In this document: positions 1-6,932 of the stretch, piece by piece
Layout of the letters: every line of letters begins with the position of its first letter
How positions within the stretch are numbered: position 1 is the stretch's first letter
NCBI GenBank assembly: GCA_026770615.1
Contig: MU631988.1
Location: 20,946-31,927, forward strand
Origin: Pavlovales sp. CCMP2436
Taxonomy: Eukaryota > Haptophyta > Pavlovophyceae > Pavlovales
Direction of reading: 5' to 3'
Length of the DNA stretch: 10,982 nucleotides
Program-made: the position numbers and the translations under genes
The notes under the pieces: model-generated
Databases searched by the model: none
The model's input: only the letters and a program-made list of their open reading frames with translations
What the model was told of the DNA's origin: nothing

Positions 1-114
1 GGTCGCCCCCCCCCCCCTGCCTACGCGTCCCCTCCGAACCCGCCCCCAAAAATCCCCCCCAATTTCGCCCTGTGCATCTCTTGGAATCCGGCCTATACGC
101 CCCCCTGCCCTTAC
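1..114. other. Intron or unresolved sequence with a poly-C tract
   Basis: This edge is low in complexity, with runs of C at about 6-16 and 53-60. On the minus strand it follows the GTAAGG donor of the left-edge gene, so it is probably the start of that gene's second intron. I could not place a convincing acceptor. Confidence 0.3.
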
Positions 115-521
115 CAAGTATGCGCGCCGCGCCTCCGCGCGCGGGATGCCCTGCAGTTGCACCCGCTGCTTCTCCATGGCCTGCGGCATAGGGCCACACA
201 GGGACACGGGGTCAGACGGGTGCTCCACACAGTAAGGGTACTCCGTGTGGGTCAACAGGGGCGCGGAGGGGGCAGCTCGAGCACCTGCAGCATGCGCGTC
301 GCTTTGTTCACGTAGTTGTTCTGCGCGAGCTCCACCACTTCGTCGACGATCTGCACGCCCGCCATGGCCACGGACACGCGCACGGGCGCGACGCGCGGAA
401 CCGCCTGCCCAGCGCAAGACCGAAGGGATCCAGCGGGCGCGACGCGTGATACCCCGCGGCTCGCGCCCAGCGCAAGCCCGTGGCTCGCGCCGAGGAGCGC
501 GGCAAAGAGCGCGATACCCAT
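115..521 (-). CDS. Unrecognised, probably plastid- or secretory-targeted protein, first two exons (partial gene)
   Basis: The gene runs leftward from an ATG at 521-519, in good initiation context (A at -3, G at +4). Exon 1 (521-285, 79 codons) begins with a hydrophobic stretch of about 19 residues (MGIALFAALLGASHGLALG), followed by a basic, Ser/Ala/Arg-rich segment to about residue 50. This layout suits a signal peptide plus transit peptide. The mature part begins near AGVQIVDEVVELAQNNYVNK. A phase-0 intron of 104 nt (284-181, CAG|GTGCTC to CCGCAG) leads to exon 2 (180-115, 22 codons, AMEKQRVQLQGIPRAEARRA), which ends at a good donor (TTG|GTAAGG). Without splicing, the frame meets TGA within a few codons. 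The remainder would lie at 1-114 or beyond the window. I do not recognise the family. The targeting call is an inference, and the gene model rests on splice signals and frame alone. Confidence 0.5.
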
Positions 522-773
522 CGTGATTACGAGTGCATGTACTTCTGGTTTGTTCCATTCGTAGTTTTAACCCTGGTTTACTTTCGCCGGTTCTTTCAGA
601 CAAGGGATTATTTGCAGACATTGTGATCCCTGTTTCTGAGTGGGTTGATCCCTTAACCGTAGAGCTCCAGAAGAGAGTGATCCGATCCCTAGGCGGGGCG
701 CCACAAATCTGAGTGGATGATCCCTGGAACCACTCGTGGCGCCCAGAAAGCCCCAGCGGCCGAGTGGTTCCTG

Positions 774-873
774 TCAGCCAATCAGTGGGCAGAGTTGCAC
801 CAGCCACATAGAAAATTCTTTGAGACCTAAAATCTCGCGTATGTGGCTGGTGGTTCCCTGCTCTCTCATTGGC
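774..873. repeat. Imperfect foldback inside the inverted-repeat element
   Basis: The arms begin with CAGCCAAT (about 775-782) against ATTGGCTG (866-873). They contain a perfect 12-bp inner stem, ACCAGCCACATA (799-810) against TATGTGGCTGGT (840-851), with a loop of 29 nt. It would form a long hairpin in single-stranded DNA or RNA. Confidence 0.65.
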
Positions 874-1002
874 TGTGTTTTATTGTCAAAGTTCGCAGTT
901 CGAGATGCGGCCCGAGATGCGGCCCGAGAGGCGCTGGGAAATTAATTAATTTAAGTTAATTGAATAATAAACAGTAAATTATTTAAAAATGGCAGCTCAG
1001 GG

Positions 1003-1170
1003 ATCACTCAGGGATTACTCGGCGGGTTTGGGATCACTCGGCGGCTTAGGGATCACTCGGCGGCTTGAGTGATCCGATCCCAAGGCGGTGGAGTCGCCGA
1101 GTGAGTGATCCCTAGATTGGAATCACTCGGTAGGGATCACCCACTCAAGTGATCCGAACCTAGGGATCAC
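1003..1170. repeat. Array of GGGATCACTCGGCGG-type subrepeats in the right arm
   Basis: The unit GGGATCACTCGGCGGCTT occurs in tandem at about 1030-1066, with degenerate copies before it. Inverted copies (GAGTGATCC) follow at 1067-1111 and about 1146-1170. A block at 1067-1087 nearly repeats 675-696 of the left arm in direct orientation. Such reiteration in a subterminal region is typical of DNA transposons whose transposase binds repeated sites; binding here is inferred. Confidence 0.6.
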
Positions 1171-1863
1171 TGTAGTGTCTGCTTATTTTCATAGCGGTCA
1201 CATCGGCGAGAGCGAGAGCTCGGTAGTGCGTCAGCCGCGCCCCGGCATGTCGGCGCGGAGTCCAAGATCAGCGTCGGTCGAGTGCGTTGATTTTGAATAC
1301 AGTACACGGACACAGTGCAATTCGAAGCATTTTCTCCTCGCAGATGGCCTCCAGGCGGCGCGCTGTCACCACCACGTACGACGCGGCAAAGAAATAGGTG
1401 GCTGGGGTACATCTTCATCGTGGGTCTAAAATATAACCATCCGGACTTCGACGCATGGTTGACATCGCGCCCGCCGCTTTCTGTGGCCATGACCCAGGTA
1501 GTGCCCAACTTCCTTGACATCGTGGATGAGCCGACCGGCACCATCACGTAGCGCGGCATGCTCGAGCTGCCGCAAGTCGCGCTCGTGGTAGGACGGAACT
1601 CCTTCCTGGACATGCGCGCGCATGGCTGGCGGCCATACCTGCACTTGCCGCGACCAGGCCTCCCCAGACCGCTACTACCACCACGGCAGGGACAGGCGTT
1701 CCTCCGCTGCTGGCTCGAGATGCAACAGGAGGCTGGCGTCGGTGCTGGAGCGATGATCAACGCAGACCTGCCAACCCGTGTGCTACACCTCCCCCCAGAG
1801 GAGGCCTGGCCGATGGTGCGCAGGGATCTCACAGGCAAGCCAAGCCTCAACATAAAGAAGGAC

Positions 1864-2298
1864 TGTTGGATACGTCGGTCTACTTCTTCTCTCGACTAGT
1901 CCTTGCAGCGCTAGTCGGTGCCCGTCGAGAAGTCGACGGGCGGCAGGTTCACATTAGACTACAAGATCTTCGACGAACGGAGACGATCAGTTCAAAAGCT
2001 GAGCGACTCAAGATCGCGACCTCTGAATAGCAACACAATCCAGTTGCAGCGACCGAAATAGTCGCGTCAGCAATCCGTGTTGCTTTATCGAGCCATCGCT
2101 CATCACTGTGCTGTGGCTGCATATCTACCGAGTAGAATGAGCCAAACCAGCAACTGGTTCCCGTATGACACGGGTTGTGGCCAGTAAGTGTGTGCGGTGC
2201 TGTGTGCTGCGGGCAGGCATGTAGGCAGTATAGCTTGGGTATATGCAATAGCCCTGATCAGTAGCTAAAGAGCATATACAATAGCCATACCGCCAACA
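1864..2298 (-). mobile_element. Solo copia-type LTR with AGGAC target duplications
   Basis: The 435-bp unit starts TGTTGG and ends CCAACA, the classic terminal inverted repeat of copia LTRs. Both sides are flanked by exactly AGGAC (1859-1863 and 2299-2303), a 5-bp target duplication. Its reverse complement matches the LTR at 9523-9864 over most of its length, including both ends, although the middle is longer and diverged. No internal retroelement sequence adjoins it, so it is probably the product of recombination between two LTRs. Deleting the LTR plus one AGGAC leaves the host reading frame open across the site, which fixes the insertion boundaries. The minus strand is assigned on the assumption that the right-hand LTR is the 5' LTR of the plus-strand copia element. 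Confidence 0.85.
1921..1940. repeat. Conserved hairpin within the solo LTR
   Basis: CCCGTCGA and TCGACGGG form a perfect 8-bp stem around a GAAG loop. The same position of the other LTR (9791-9807) has CCCGTCG and CGACGGG around AGA. Stem retained with a changed loop suggests a functional structure in the retroelement RNA or DNA. Confidence 0.55.
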
Positions 2299-3402
2299 AG
2301 GACCTCACCGAGGACCGCGAGGCTCAGCGGTTTGACGCGCTCAAGATGCGGATCAACACGCTCCCGCGGGGCGATCGCGTCGTGCACTTGGTTAGGAGCA
2401 TCGACCGCAACAGCTCTGCCTGGGTGGCCGCGCTTCCGATTGGCTACGGCGCCTGCTCCATCGGCGAGTGGGTGGAGATCACAGCACGCTTCTTCGGCGT
2501 CCCGAGTTCCATCTGCGTCGGCCTAGCCGCGCGCGGCGCGCGGTTGTTCAACCGCGATATCGACGTACACGGAGACACATTGTCGCGGCCACCGGGCAGA
2601 GCGTCACCGGCGACCACATCTTCAAGCTCAGGCACGATCCGCTCCTCGCCCTCCTGACTGAGGTTGCGATGAGAATGGGTGCGCACGCGCGCACCGAGGC
2701 GGGAGACAACTTCGCCTCGGTACTCGCCTCCAACCAGGCCGCGTACCGGCTCTTCTTCGGTGGGGTAGGCCGGCGACCCGGGCCGAAGGTCGACCTCTAC
2801 GCCGAGTACGACCACAAGGGTGGGCGGGCGGTCCCGCGACTGCTTGAACTCAAGACCATGGCGTTCTGCAGGACTCGGTACAGGAACACCGACGGCAACT
2901 ACCCTGGGCGTGCTGTGGGCAGGCAAGCCGACTCGTTTCCGGTAGAACGCATGGCGGAGCTCATCAAGATTGATCGCGACTTCTTCCACACGACCCCCGG
3001 ACAGACTGGCCCGATGCAAGCCGCGCACAGACCTTCTGCACTGCAGGCGGCCCCGCGTTCGCCGCCCTCGTGATTGGAACCTTCGGCGAGTGGTCTGACG
3101 ACCTGGAATCCTTCGTCCGGGACCTCGCCAGCATGAGCGCAAGAGCGCTCCAAGCTTGCATGGGGGCCCCCTCTGCTGCGCAAGCGCGCAGCACTCTCCT
3201 GTGGAAGATGAGACAGGAGATCGGCATGTGCGCACTTCGAGGGCACGCCAAGGTCATCATTGCGTGCGCGCAATTGGAGCGCACCGGCACCGGCAACGGC
3301 GGCGGCACACGCACTGACAGCGACGACGACGGCAACCCCGACGAGTGGGCTGAGGGCGCGTACCACCTCCGCAGGGAGACACGGTTTGGGATCGGCGCCT
3401 AA

Positions 3403-3689
3403 GTATGCCGCCTGGGTGACTACATGCCGCCTGTGTGACTGAGCGTCGTCGCGCCTACACGCTCGGAGTCGACCACTTCTGAGACAGAATATCTGCAACC
3501 CACTGCCTGCTGCTCTTTTCATCGAAAGTAAGTCGTAGTTAAAAAAAAAATATCTAACATCTTCACGGATTTCGTCCAATTTTTTTTAACTGAGCAGCCT
3601 GCCGCTCAGCCAGAACCGCTCGGCAGCCAGAACCACAGCGGCGCACCTAATCCAACCCAGATCCGCCCACCGCCCCTCGCACCTGAGCC
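3403..3689. other. Intergenic region upstream of the methyltransferase gene
   Basis: This 287-bp gap holds three small structures and no gene. A 19-bp unit beginning ATGCCGCCTG is tandemly duplicated at 3405-3423 and 3424-3442. GTTAAAAAAAA (3538-3548) and TTTTTTTTAAC (3580-3590) form an 11-bp inverted repeat. CAGCCAGAACC is repeated at 3607-3617 and 3624-3634. The promoter and 5' leader of the gene starting at 3690 must lie here, but I see no clear TATA box or other named element. Confidence 0.5.
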
Positions 3690-4574
3690 ATGGCGAACGT
3701 CGTCTTCTCTGCGGGCGTGCAGCAGTGGATCGACGACCTGGGCCAGATCATGCGCGTGTTCTACGAACTGGCCACCACCGTCTCAGAGGGGGCATCCGAC
3801 CGGCTGAGTGTGGGACTGGGCGGTGGCGACATTCCCTTCTTCCCGCCCTTCTTCGCGCTGGCCTGCGTCGCGCTTGCGCTCGTCCTCCAATTGATCCTCG
3901 GGCGTTGGCGCTGGATGCCGTGGCCGCTCAATGCACTGGTCGTGCGAGTGGCCGTCTTCGCCGCTGTGGTTGCGCTCTTCATCTCGACAAAGGTGCAGCC
4001 GAAAACAGGGCGGAGGGTTTGACACTCTGGCATTATGCATCTTGGCGCCGTTGCCTATACCCACCCCCACACCACACACACACACACACACACCACCCCA
4101 CCCCCCACCCCACCCCCCCACCCACTCACCCACACCCACCCACCCACACACGCCACCCTCTTAGGCAAAGGTGCAGGAGGAGCTCCTCAAGCAGGGGACC
4201 TACCTCCACTTCACCGCCGTCAAGGGGCTGGTGACTTCAGGCCCATTTGAGATCACGCGCAATCCCTCATACTTGACCTTCTGCCTCTGTACCCCGGCGC
4301 TTGCCGTCCTCTTCGACTCGCTCCTCCTCCTCCTCGTATCGCCGCTGCTGCCCTACTGTGAGTACATAGCGACCCCGCCCTCTGTCAGCGCTCGCACTAT
4401 CAGCACTCGCACTGCCGCCCGATCTCACCCGCCTCCTCCCTCCCCCCACTGCCGGGCGTGCTAATGAATTCAGACCTCAATCAGTTCGTGATTCCTGCCG
4501 AGGAGAAGCTTTTAATGGCAAACTTCCCCGCAGAGTACGAATCTTACGCCGCCAAGGTCCCTCGCTGGCTGTAA
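3690..4574 (+). CDS. Isoprenylcysteine/phospholipid methyltransferase-family membrane protein, three exons
   Basis: Exons are 3690-3992, 4171-4357 and 4474-4574 (TAA), giving 196 residues; the ATG is in a near-ideal context (GCCATGG). Intron 1 is phase 0. Intron 2 (116 nt) is phase 1, with a consensus GTGAGT donor, TTCAG acceptor and a CTAAT branch-like site. Hydrophobic segments at about 50-70, 82-99 and 137-165 suggest an integral membrane protein. The family core is clear: GPFEITRNPSYL (125-136) matches the conserved G-x-F-x-x-[TS]-R-[NH]-P-x-Y-L block. The C-terminus has IPAEEKLL (about 170-177), FPAEY (181-185) and VPRW (192-195), the usual E-E...F-x-x-E-Y...V-P-R-W ending. In the family these residues bind S-adenosylmethionine and shape the active site, and methyl transfer is to a lipid-linked or lipid substrate at a membrane. 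The substrate cannot be read from sequence. Length is normal for the short, bacterial-like members. No lesion is visible, so it is probably functional. Confidence 0.85.
3993..4170 (+). other. Intron 1 of the methyltransferase gene, flanked by an 11-bp direct repeat
   Basis: CAAAGGTGCAG occurs at 3988-3998, across the donor, and again at 4166-4176, across the acceptor. Splicing AAAG|GTGCAG to GCAAAG|GTGCAG removes 178 nt and leaves one uninterrupted copy in the protein (STKVQEEL). An acceptor six bases earlier (CTCTTAG, ending at 4164) would add Ala-Lys and also keep frame. The unspliced frame stops at TGA 4020-4022. The repeat looks like a target duplication or segmental duplication made when the intron arose. 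Confidence 0.65.
4066..4155. repeat. CA/CCCA-rich low-complexity tract in intron 1
   Basis: A (CA)n run at about 4071-4092 is followed by irregular CCCA and CCCCA units up to the acceptor region. It forms a long pyrimidine-poor, C/A-only strand before CCCTCTTAG. It is probably polymorphic in length. Confidence 0.8.
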
Positions 4575-4700
4575 GCAGCAGTTCATCTCGAGCGAGTCTC
4601 GTCCTCATGTGAAGCACGCAAAGCCTGTGTACTGTGAAGCACGTGTCAAACCCCGTCAATTCATTCTACCTGAGATCGACGTAGTTAGTGACAAGTAAAC
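4575..4700. other. 3' flank of the methyltransferase gene
   Basis: This 126-bp stretch follows the TAA stop and ends where the dispersed 260-bp repeat begins. I see no AATAAA and no gene. It should contain the 3' UTR. Confidence 0.4.
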
Positions 4701-4963
4701 GGGTCAAAATCCGAATTAGTGGCGCGATTCCGCACTGGAGAGGGAGAAAGCGGTGGCCGGGTCGAAGAAGTAGAAATCGTTCGCCCCTGCGCGCTAAGTG
4801 TCGATAGCTGCTGTTGAATAGAGTCCTCATCGAGGGTCGGAGCCCAATTTGTGTGCCACTCGCACGTGTGCCTCTGGGGTCGAGAACATACTAAAGGTAA
4901 CTAACATTTCCAATTCTCAGCGTTCGGAAGCGAAAAGAAAGTCATGGTTCCCGAAGTGGTGCG
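4701..4963 (-). repeat. Dispersed repeat, copy 1 (copia 3' tail remnant)
   Basis: This segment matches 6226-6485 in the same orientation at about 85% identity by eye, with a 3-bp indel. On the minus strand both copies open with the same short reading frame (TTSGTM-[TS]-FFSLPNAEN-[RW]-KC, then TAG). In the other copy this frame is fused to the RNase H of the copia pol, so I read the repeat as the end of pol plus 3' untranslated sequence of that family. Here it is a detached tail: no RNase H lies next to it, and it stops abruptly at 4701. Confidence 0.6.
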
Positions 4964-5421
4964 TGAGTTACTCTGAAGGATTTTCACCGGATTTTTTTGC
5001 GATTTTCCCCCGGACTGGCCACTCATTCGGATTTTGACCCAAACTCAGTTGCGTGGACTAGCCGTATAGACGGATCGGTCACGCATGCCAAAGGCACAGA
5101 TTCTGGTTTCGATGACCTCCTCCCCAGGTCTGTGCAAGTGCGGAACAACCATTAATAAGAAAGTGGAGTGCCTTCATTATATTACTGATTATTAATATTT
5201 ATATTAATGAAGGGGGTTCTGCTGAAGTGATGGCTAACGGTAATGCCTTATTCACTATCATTATGATATAAAACGGATTCAGAACAGTCAGACGCCAGCT
5301 TGAATCCCTATCAGTATATAAAACGGAGCTCCCTTTTATGCATTTATCAGATAGAAATTTATCGTGAGTGGTAAATTAGAAACTAAACACTTGTGATTTT
5401 TTAAGGGGAGCTACATATTGG
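4964..5421. other. AT-rich intergenic block with short repeats
   Basis: Base composition falls sharply here compared with flanking sequence, especially at 5150-5420. A 9-bp inverted repeat (CCTTCATTA 5171-5179, TAATGAAGG 5205-5213) could form a hairpin. ATAAAACGGA occurs at 5268-5277 and 5318-5327, on either side of the 41-bp repeat. TATA-like strings are present, but I see no transcript to attach to them. No credible gene is visible. Confidence 0.5.
5280..5320. repeat. 41-bp perfect direct repeat, copy 1
   Basis: The segment beginning CAGAACAGTCAGACGCCAGC and ending TATCAGTATATA is identical to 6179-6219. The second copy lies six bases before the second copy of the 260-bp repeat, whereas this one is about 320 bp to the right of the first 260-bp copy. 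Confidence 0.85.
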
Positions 5422-5434
5422 ATTCAGCGTATAT

Positions 5435-6007
5435 TCATGTAGAGGGGTTCGGGCTGGCGGTACGTTTCAAGCTCAAGTCAGGCTGTTCTTAGCGCTCCGA
5501 CGCAGGCCCCTACGCGCTACGCCGAATTGTGGAGCTGGTAGAAGTGGTGGATGATGAGGAAGCCAAAAACAAAGCGCTGGAGTCGCTGCGCAACGCAGGG
5601 CCGTCCGACAGTGCGCGAGTAAGCGAGTCCATTGGTGATCACAGCGGTGACGTATCGCTGGGAAGCGATGGGGTTTTGAATGTCCAGAACTCGTTTGCGC
5701 GTGCAGGGCGCGGGCCGCAGCGCGGGGGCGCGGTGGAAGGACTGGTTGAAGAGGGAGCCGAAGGAGCCGAGACGTCGAGCGCGAGCGAGTCCACTTGATG
5801 GCGGGTTTGGGTTTTGAATGCCGTGAACTTGTTCGCGCGCGCATGGCGCGAGCAACCGCGCGGAGGTGCGGTGGATGAGGTAGTATATGAAGCATCCGTG
5901 ATGGAGGTGGCCGATAGCAGTGCGTACAACAGCTTTGCGAGGCAGCCCATCGGGCTGCCTCTTCGCGAGCGGGCAGCGCGATCCGGCCGTTTCAGGATGG
6001 TTAACTA
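5435..6007. repeat. GC-rich block bounded by 13-bp direct repeats, with internal tandem duplication
   Basis: ATTCAGCGTATAT occurs at 5422-5434 and 6008-6020 and brackets a GC-rich block lying inside AT-rich sequence. A unit starting GGTTTTGAATG repeats at 5672 and 5810 (138-bp spacing), with clear similarity for about 70 bp; parts of a third copy (GCGAGTCCA, about 5624 and 5784) are visible. Frames are open on both strands: a plus frame from 5529 with a TGA at 5796-5798, and minus frames at 5517-6047 and 5473-5895. Neither matches a family I know, and the direction of coding, if any, is undecided. The direct repeats may be a target duplication. Confidence 0.45.
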
Positions 6008-6020
6008 ATTCAGCGTATAT

Positions 6021-6178
6021 GTATACAAACAGCAACCAGCAGATCATCTCCCTAAACGCCCTTGCCCGGGCACACTACCGGAGATCCATCGGCACGCGCG
6101 GTGGCGCCCAAGTCAGCGCAGCCGACTAAGGCACGCAGCAGGCAATGGGCGACGCAGCGCTCAGACCAGCAAAACATC
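6021..6178. other. Spacer with no recognised feature
   Basis: This short GC-rich stretch lies between the direct repeat at 6008-6020 and the 41-bp repeat. No gene, tRNA or strong palindrome is visible. Confidence 0.4.
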
Positions 6179-6219
6179 CAGAACAGTCAGACGCCAGCTT
6201 GAATCCCTATCAGTATATA
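6179..6219. repeat. 41-bp perfect direct repeat, copy 2
   Basis: Identical to 5280-5320. It is followed by TATAAGGA and then directly by the second copy of the 260-bp repeat at 6226, so on the minus strand it may be part of the 3' tail of the copia element. Confidence 0.85.
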
Positions 6220-6225
6220 TAAGGA

Positions 6226-6485
6226 GGGTCGAAATCCGAATTAGTGGCGCGATTCCGCACTGGGGAGGGGGAAAAGTGGTGGCCGGGACGGAGAAGTAGA
6301 CATTGGTCACCACTGTGCGCTAAGTGTCGATAGCTGATGTCGAATATAGCCCTCTTTGACGGTCGGAGCCCACCTCGTGTGCCTTTCAGGTGCCTCTAGG
6401 GTCGACAACATACTAAAGGTAACTAACATTTCCGATTCTCAGCGTTCGGAAGCGAAAAGAAAGACATGGTTCCCGAAGTGGTGTG
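6226..6485 (-). repeat. Dispersed repeat, copy 2, joined to the copia RNase H end
   Basis: The second copy of the segment at 4701-4963. On the minus strand it overlaps the last 20 or so codons of the RNase H frame, whose TAG stop ends at 6423, and continues as untranslated sequence. No LTR beginning TGTTGG follows it within the window. Confidence 0.65.
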
Positions 6486-6932
6486 GACCTTTATGACCTT
6501 GATCAAGCCATTCTCGTGCCCCACACGGACGTAGTGAAACTTCACATTGATGTGCTTCGATCGTTTGGTGTGGACCGGGTTCTTGACCAGGTCGATCGTG
6601 CCCTGGTTATCCTCGTAGATGGTGGTGGGGCCTGTCTCCGGCTGATGGAGGAAAGACGCCAGCCCTCGAAGATAAGCCAGCTCGCGGCAGCCCTCGCTGA
6701 GGGCGATGTACTCGGACTCGCAAGTCGAGAGTGCAATGACCGACTGCAGGCTTGAATACCACGCGATGGGCGTGCCGTTGTACATAACTATGTACCCGGT
6801 CGTGGAGCGCCGCTCCACTCTGTCGTTGGCCCAGTCGGCGTCAGCGAACACCGAGAGGCCGGGATGTACACTGTCCGATTCGCAGCGGAAGAACAGTCCT
6901 AGGCGTAGGGTGCCCTTCAGGTACCTCAGCAC
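6423..6932 (-). pseudogene. Copia RNase H domain (open frame, 169 codons)
   Basis: The frame starts in LRYLKGT, the last conserved block of copia reverse transcriptase, and runs through the whole RNase H. It has DADWAND (Asp31/33), STCESEYIALSE (Glu72/74), YEDNQGTIDL (Asp108) and SKHINVKFHY. These are the catalytic acidic residues and the downstream helix of copia RNase H, which degrades the RNA strand during reverse transcription. The end (HTTSGTMSFFSLPNAEN) departs from the common HT..xLADxxTKPL ending. That altered ending recurs in the dispersed repeat at 4701-4963, so it belongs to the family and is not private damage. This is the best preserved part of the element. Confidence 0.85.

Larger units (their letters stand above)
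614..1182. mobile_element. Non-autonomous inverted-repeat element (MITE/foldback type) with TTATTT target duplications
   Basis: The ends are inverted copies of one another: the left end reads GCAGACATTGTGATCCCT and the right end, on the other strand, reads GCAGACACTACAGTGATCCC. The similarity continues inward to a shared GAGTGGG-TGATCCCT block. Each end is flanked immediately by TTATTT (608-613 and 1183-1188), consistent with a 6-bp target site duplication. The 569-bp interior has no credible coding sequence. It carries many copies of a GAGTGATCCC-type motif (mostly this strand on the left, mostly inverted on the right), a central imperfect foldback and an AT-rich core at about 941-989. It lies between the divergently oriented starts of the left-edge gene and the broken ORF to its right, so it may have altered both upstream regions. 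The superfamily cannot be assigned without an autonomous partner. Confidence 0.7.
1416..3402 (+). pseudogene. Broken ORF with PD-(D/E)XK nuclease-like motif, interrupted by a solo LTR
   Basis: The sequence reads as one gene with strong GC3 bias, in pieces. Piece 1 is frame 1, about 1416-1863, with an in-frame TAG at 1549-1551. A solo LTR follows. Piece 2 resumes in the same protein frame at 2304 and runs to about 2585. A one-base shift gives piece 3 (about 2588-3025), and a second shift gives piece 4 (about 3031-3402), ending in TAA. Piece 3 holds KVDLYAEYD then LLELKTM: an Asp (codon 2792-2794) about 17 residues before a Glu-x-Lys (Glu codon 2846-2848), the layout of PD-(D/E)XK nucleases. 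Piece 4 has a GTFGEWSDDLE block and a helical, Ala/Arg-rich C-terminus. Repetitive ORFs of this style are known in protist genomes and may belong to mobile elements; I cannot name the family. The true start is unclear because a short ATG frame at 1344 seems to join by another shift near 1397. The nuclease call is tentative; the broken state is well supported. Confidence 0.6.

Noticed and set aside
1021..1170. CRISPR-like array from the GGGATCACTCGGCGG repeats
   Set aside because: The repeats are nearly contiguous, occur in both orientations, have no spacers and lie inside an element with inverted ends and a target duplication.
1167..1853. 228-codon minus-strand ORF
   Set aside because: It lies antisense to the plus frame with strong GC3 bias and a continuous match across the solo LTR site. 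Its composition (Arg/Ser/Cys-rich) is that of a shadow, and it crosses the end of the inverted-repeat element.
2444..3235. 263-codon minus-strand ORF
   Set aside because: It is a long antisense shadow of the nuclease-like ORF in GC-rich DNA, with no recognisable motif.
4066..4155. Telomere-like repeat
   Set aside because: The CA/CCCA units are irregular and internal, and lie within an intron with good splice sites.
3725..4234. 169-codon plus ORF over the CA-rich tract
   Set aside because: Its His/Thr/Pro repeats come from the intron microsatellite, and it is out of frame with the methyltransferase exons.
4701..6485. The two 260-bp repeats as the LTRs of a small element
   Set aside because: The units lack TG...CA ends, show no target duplication, and the second copy is continuous with the RNase H reading frame, so they fit a pol tail better.
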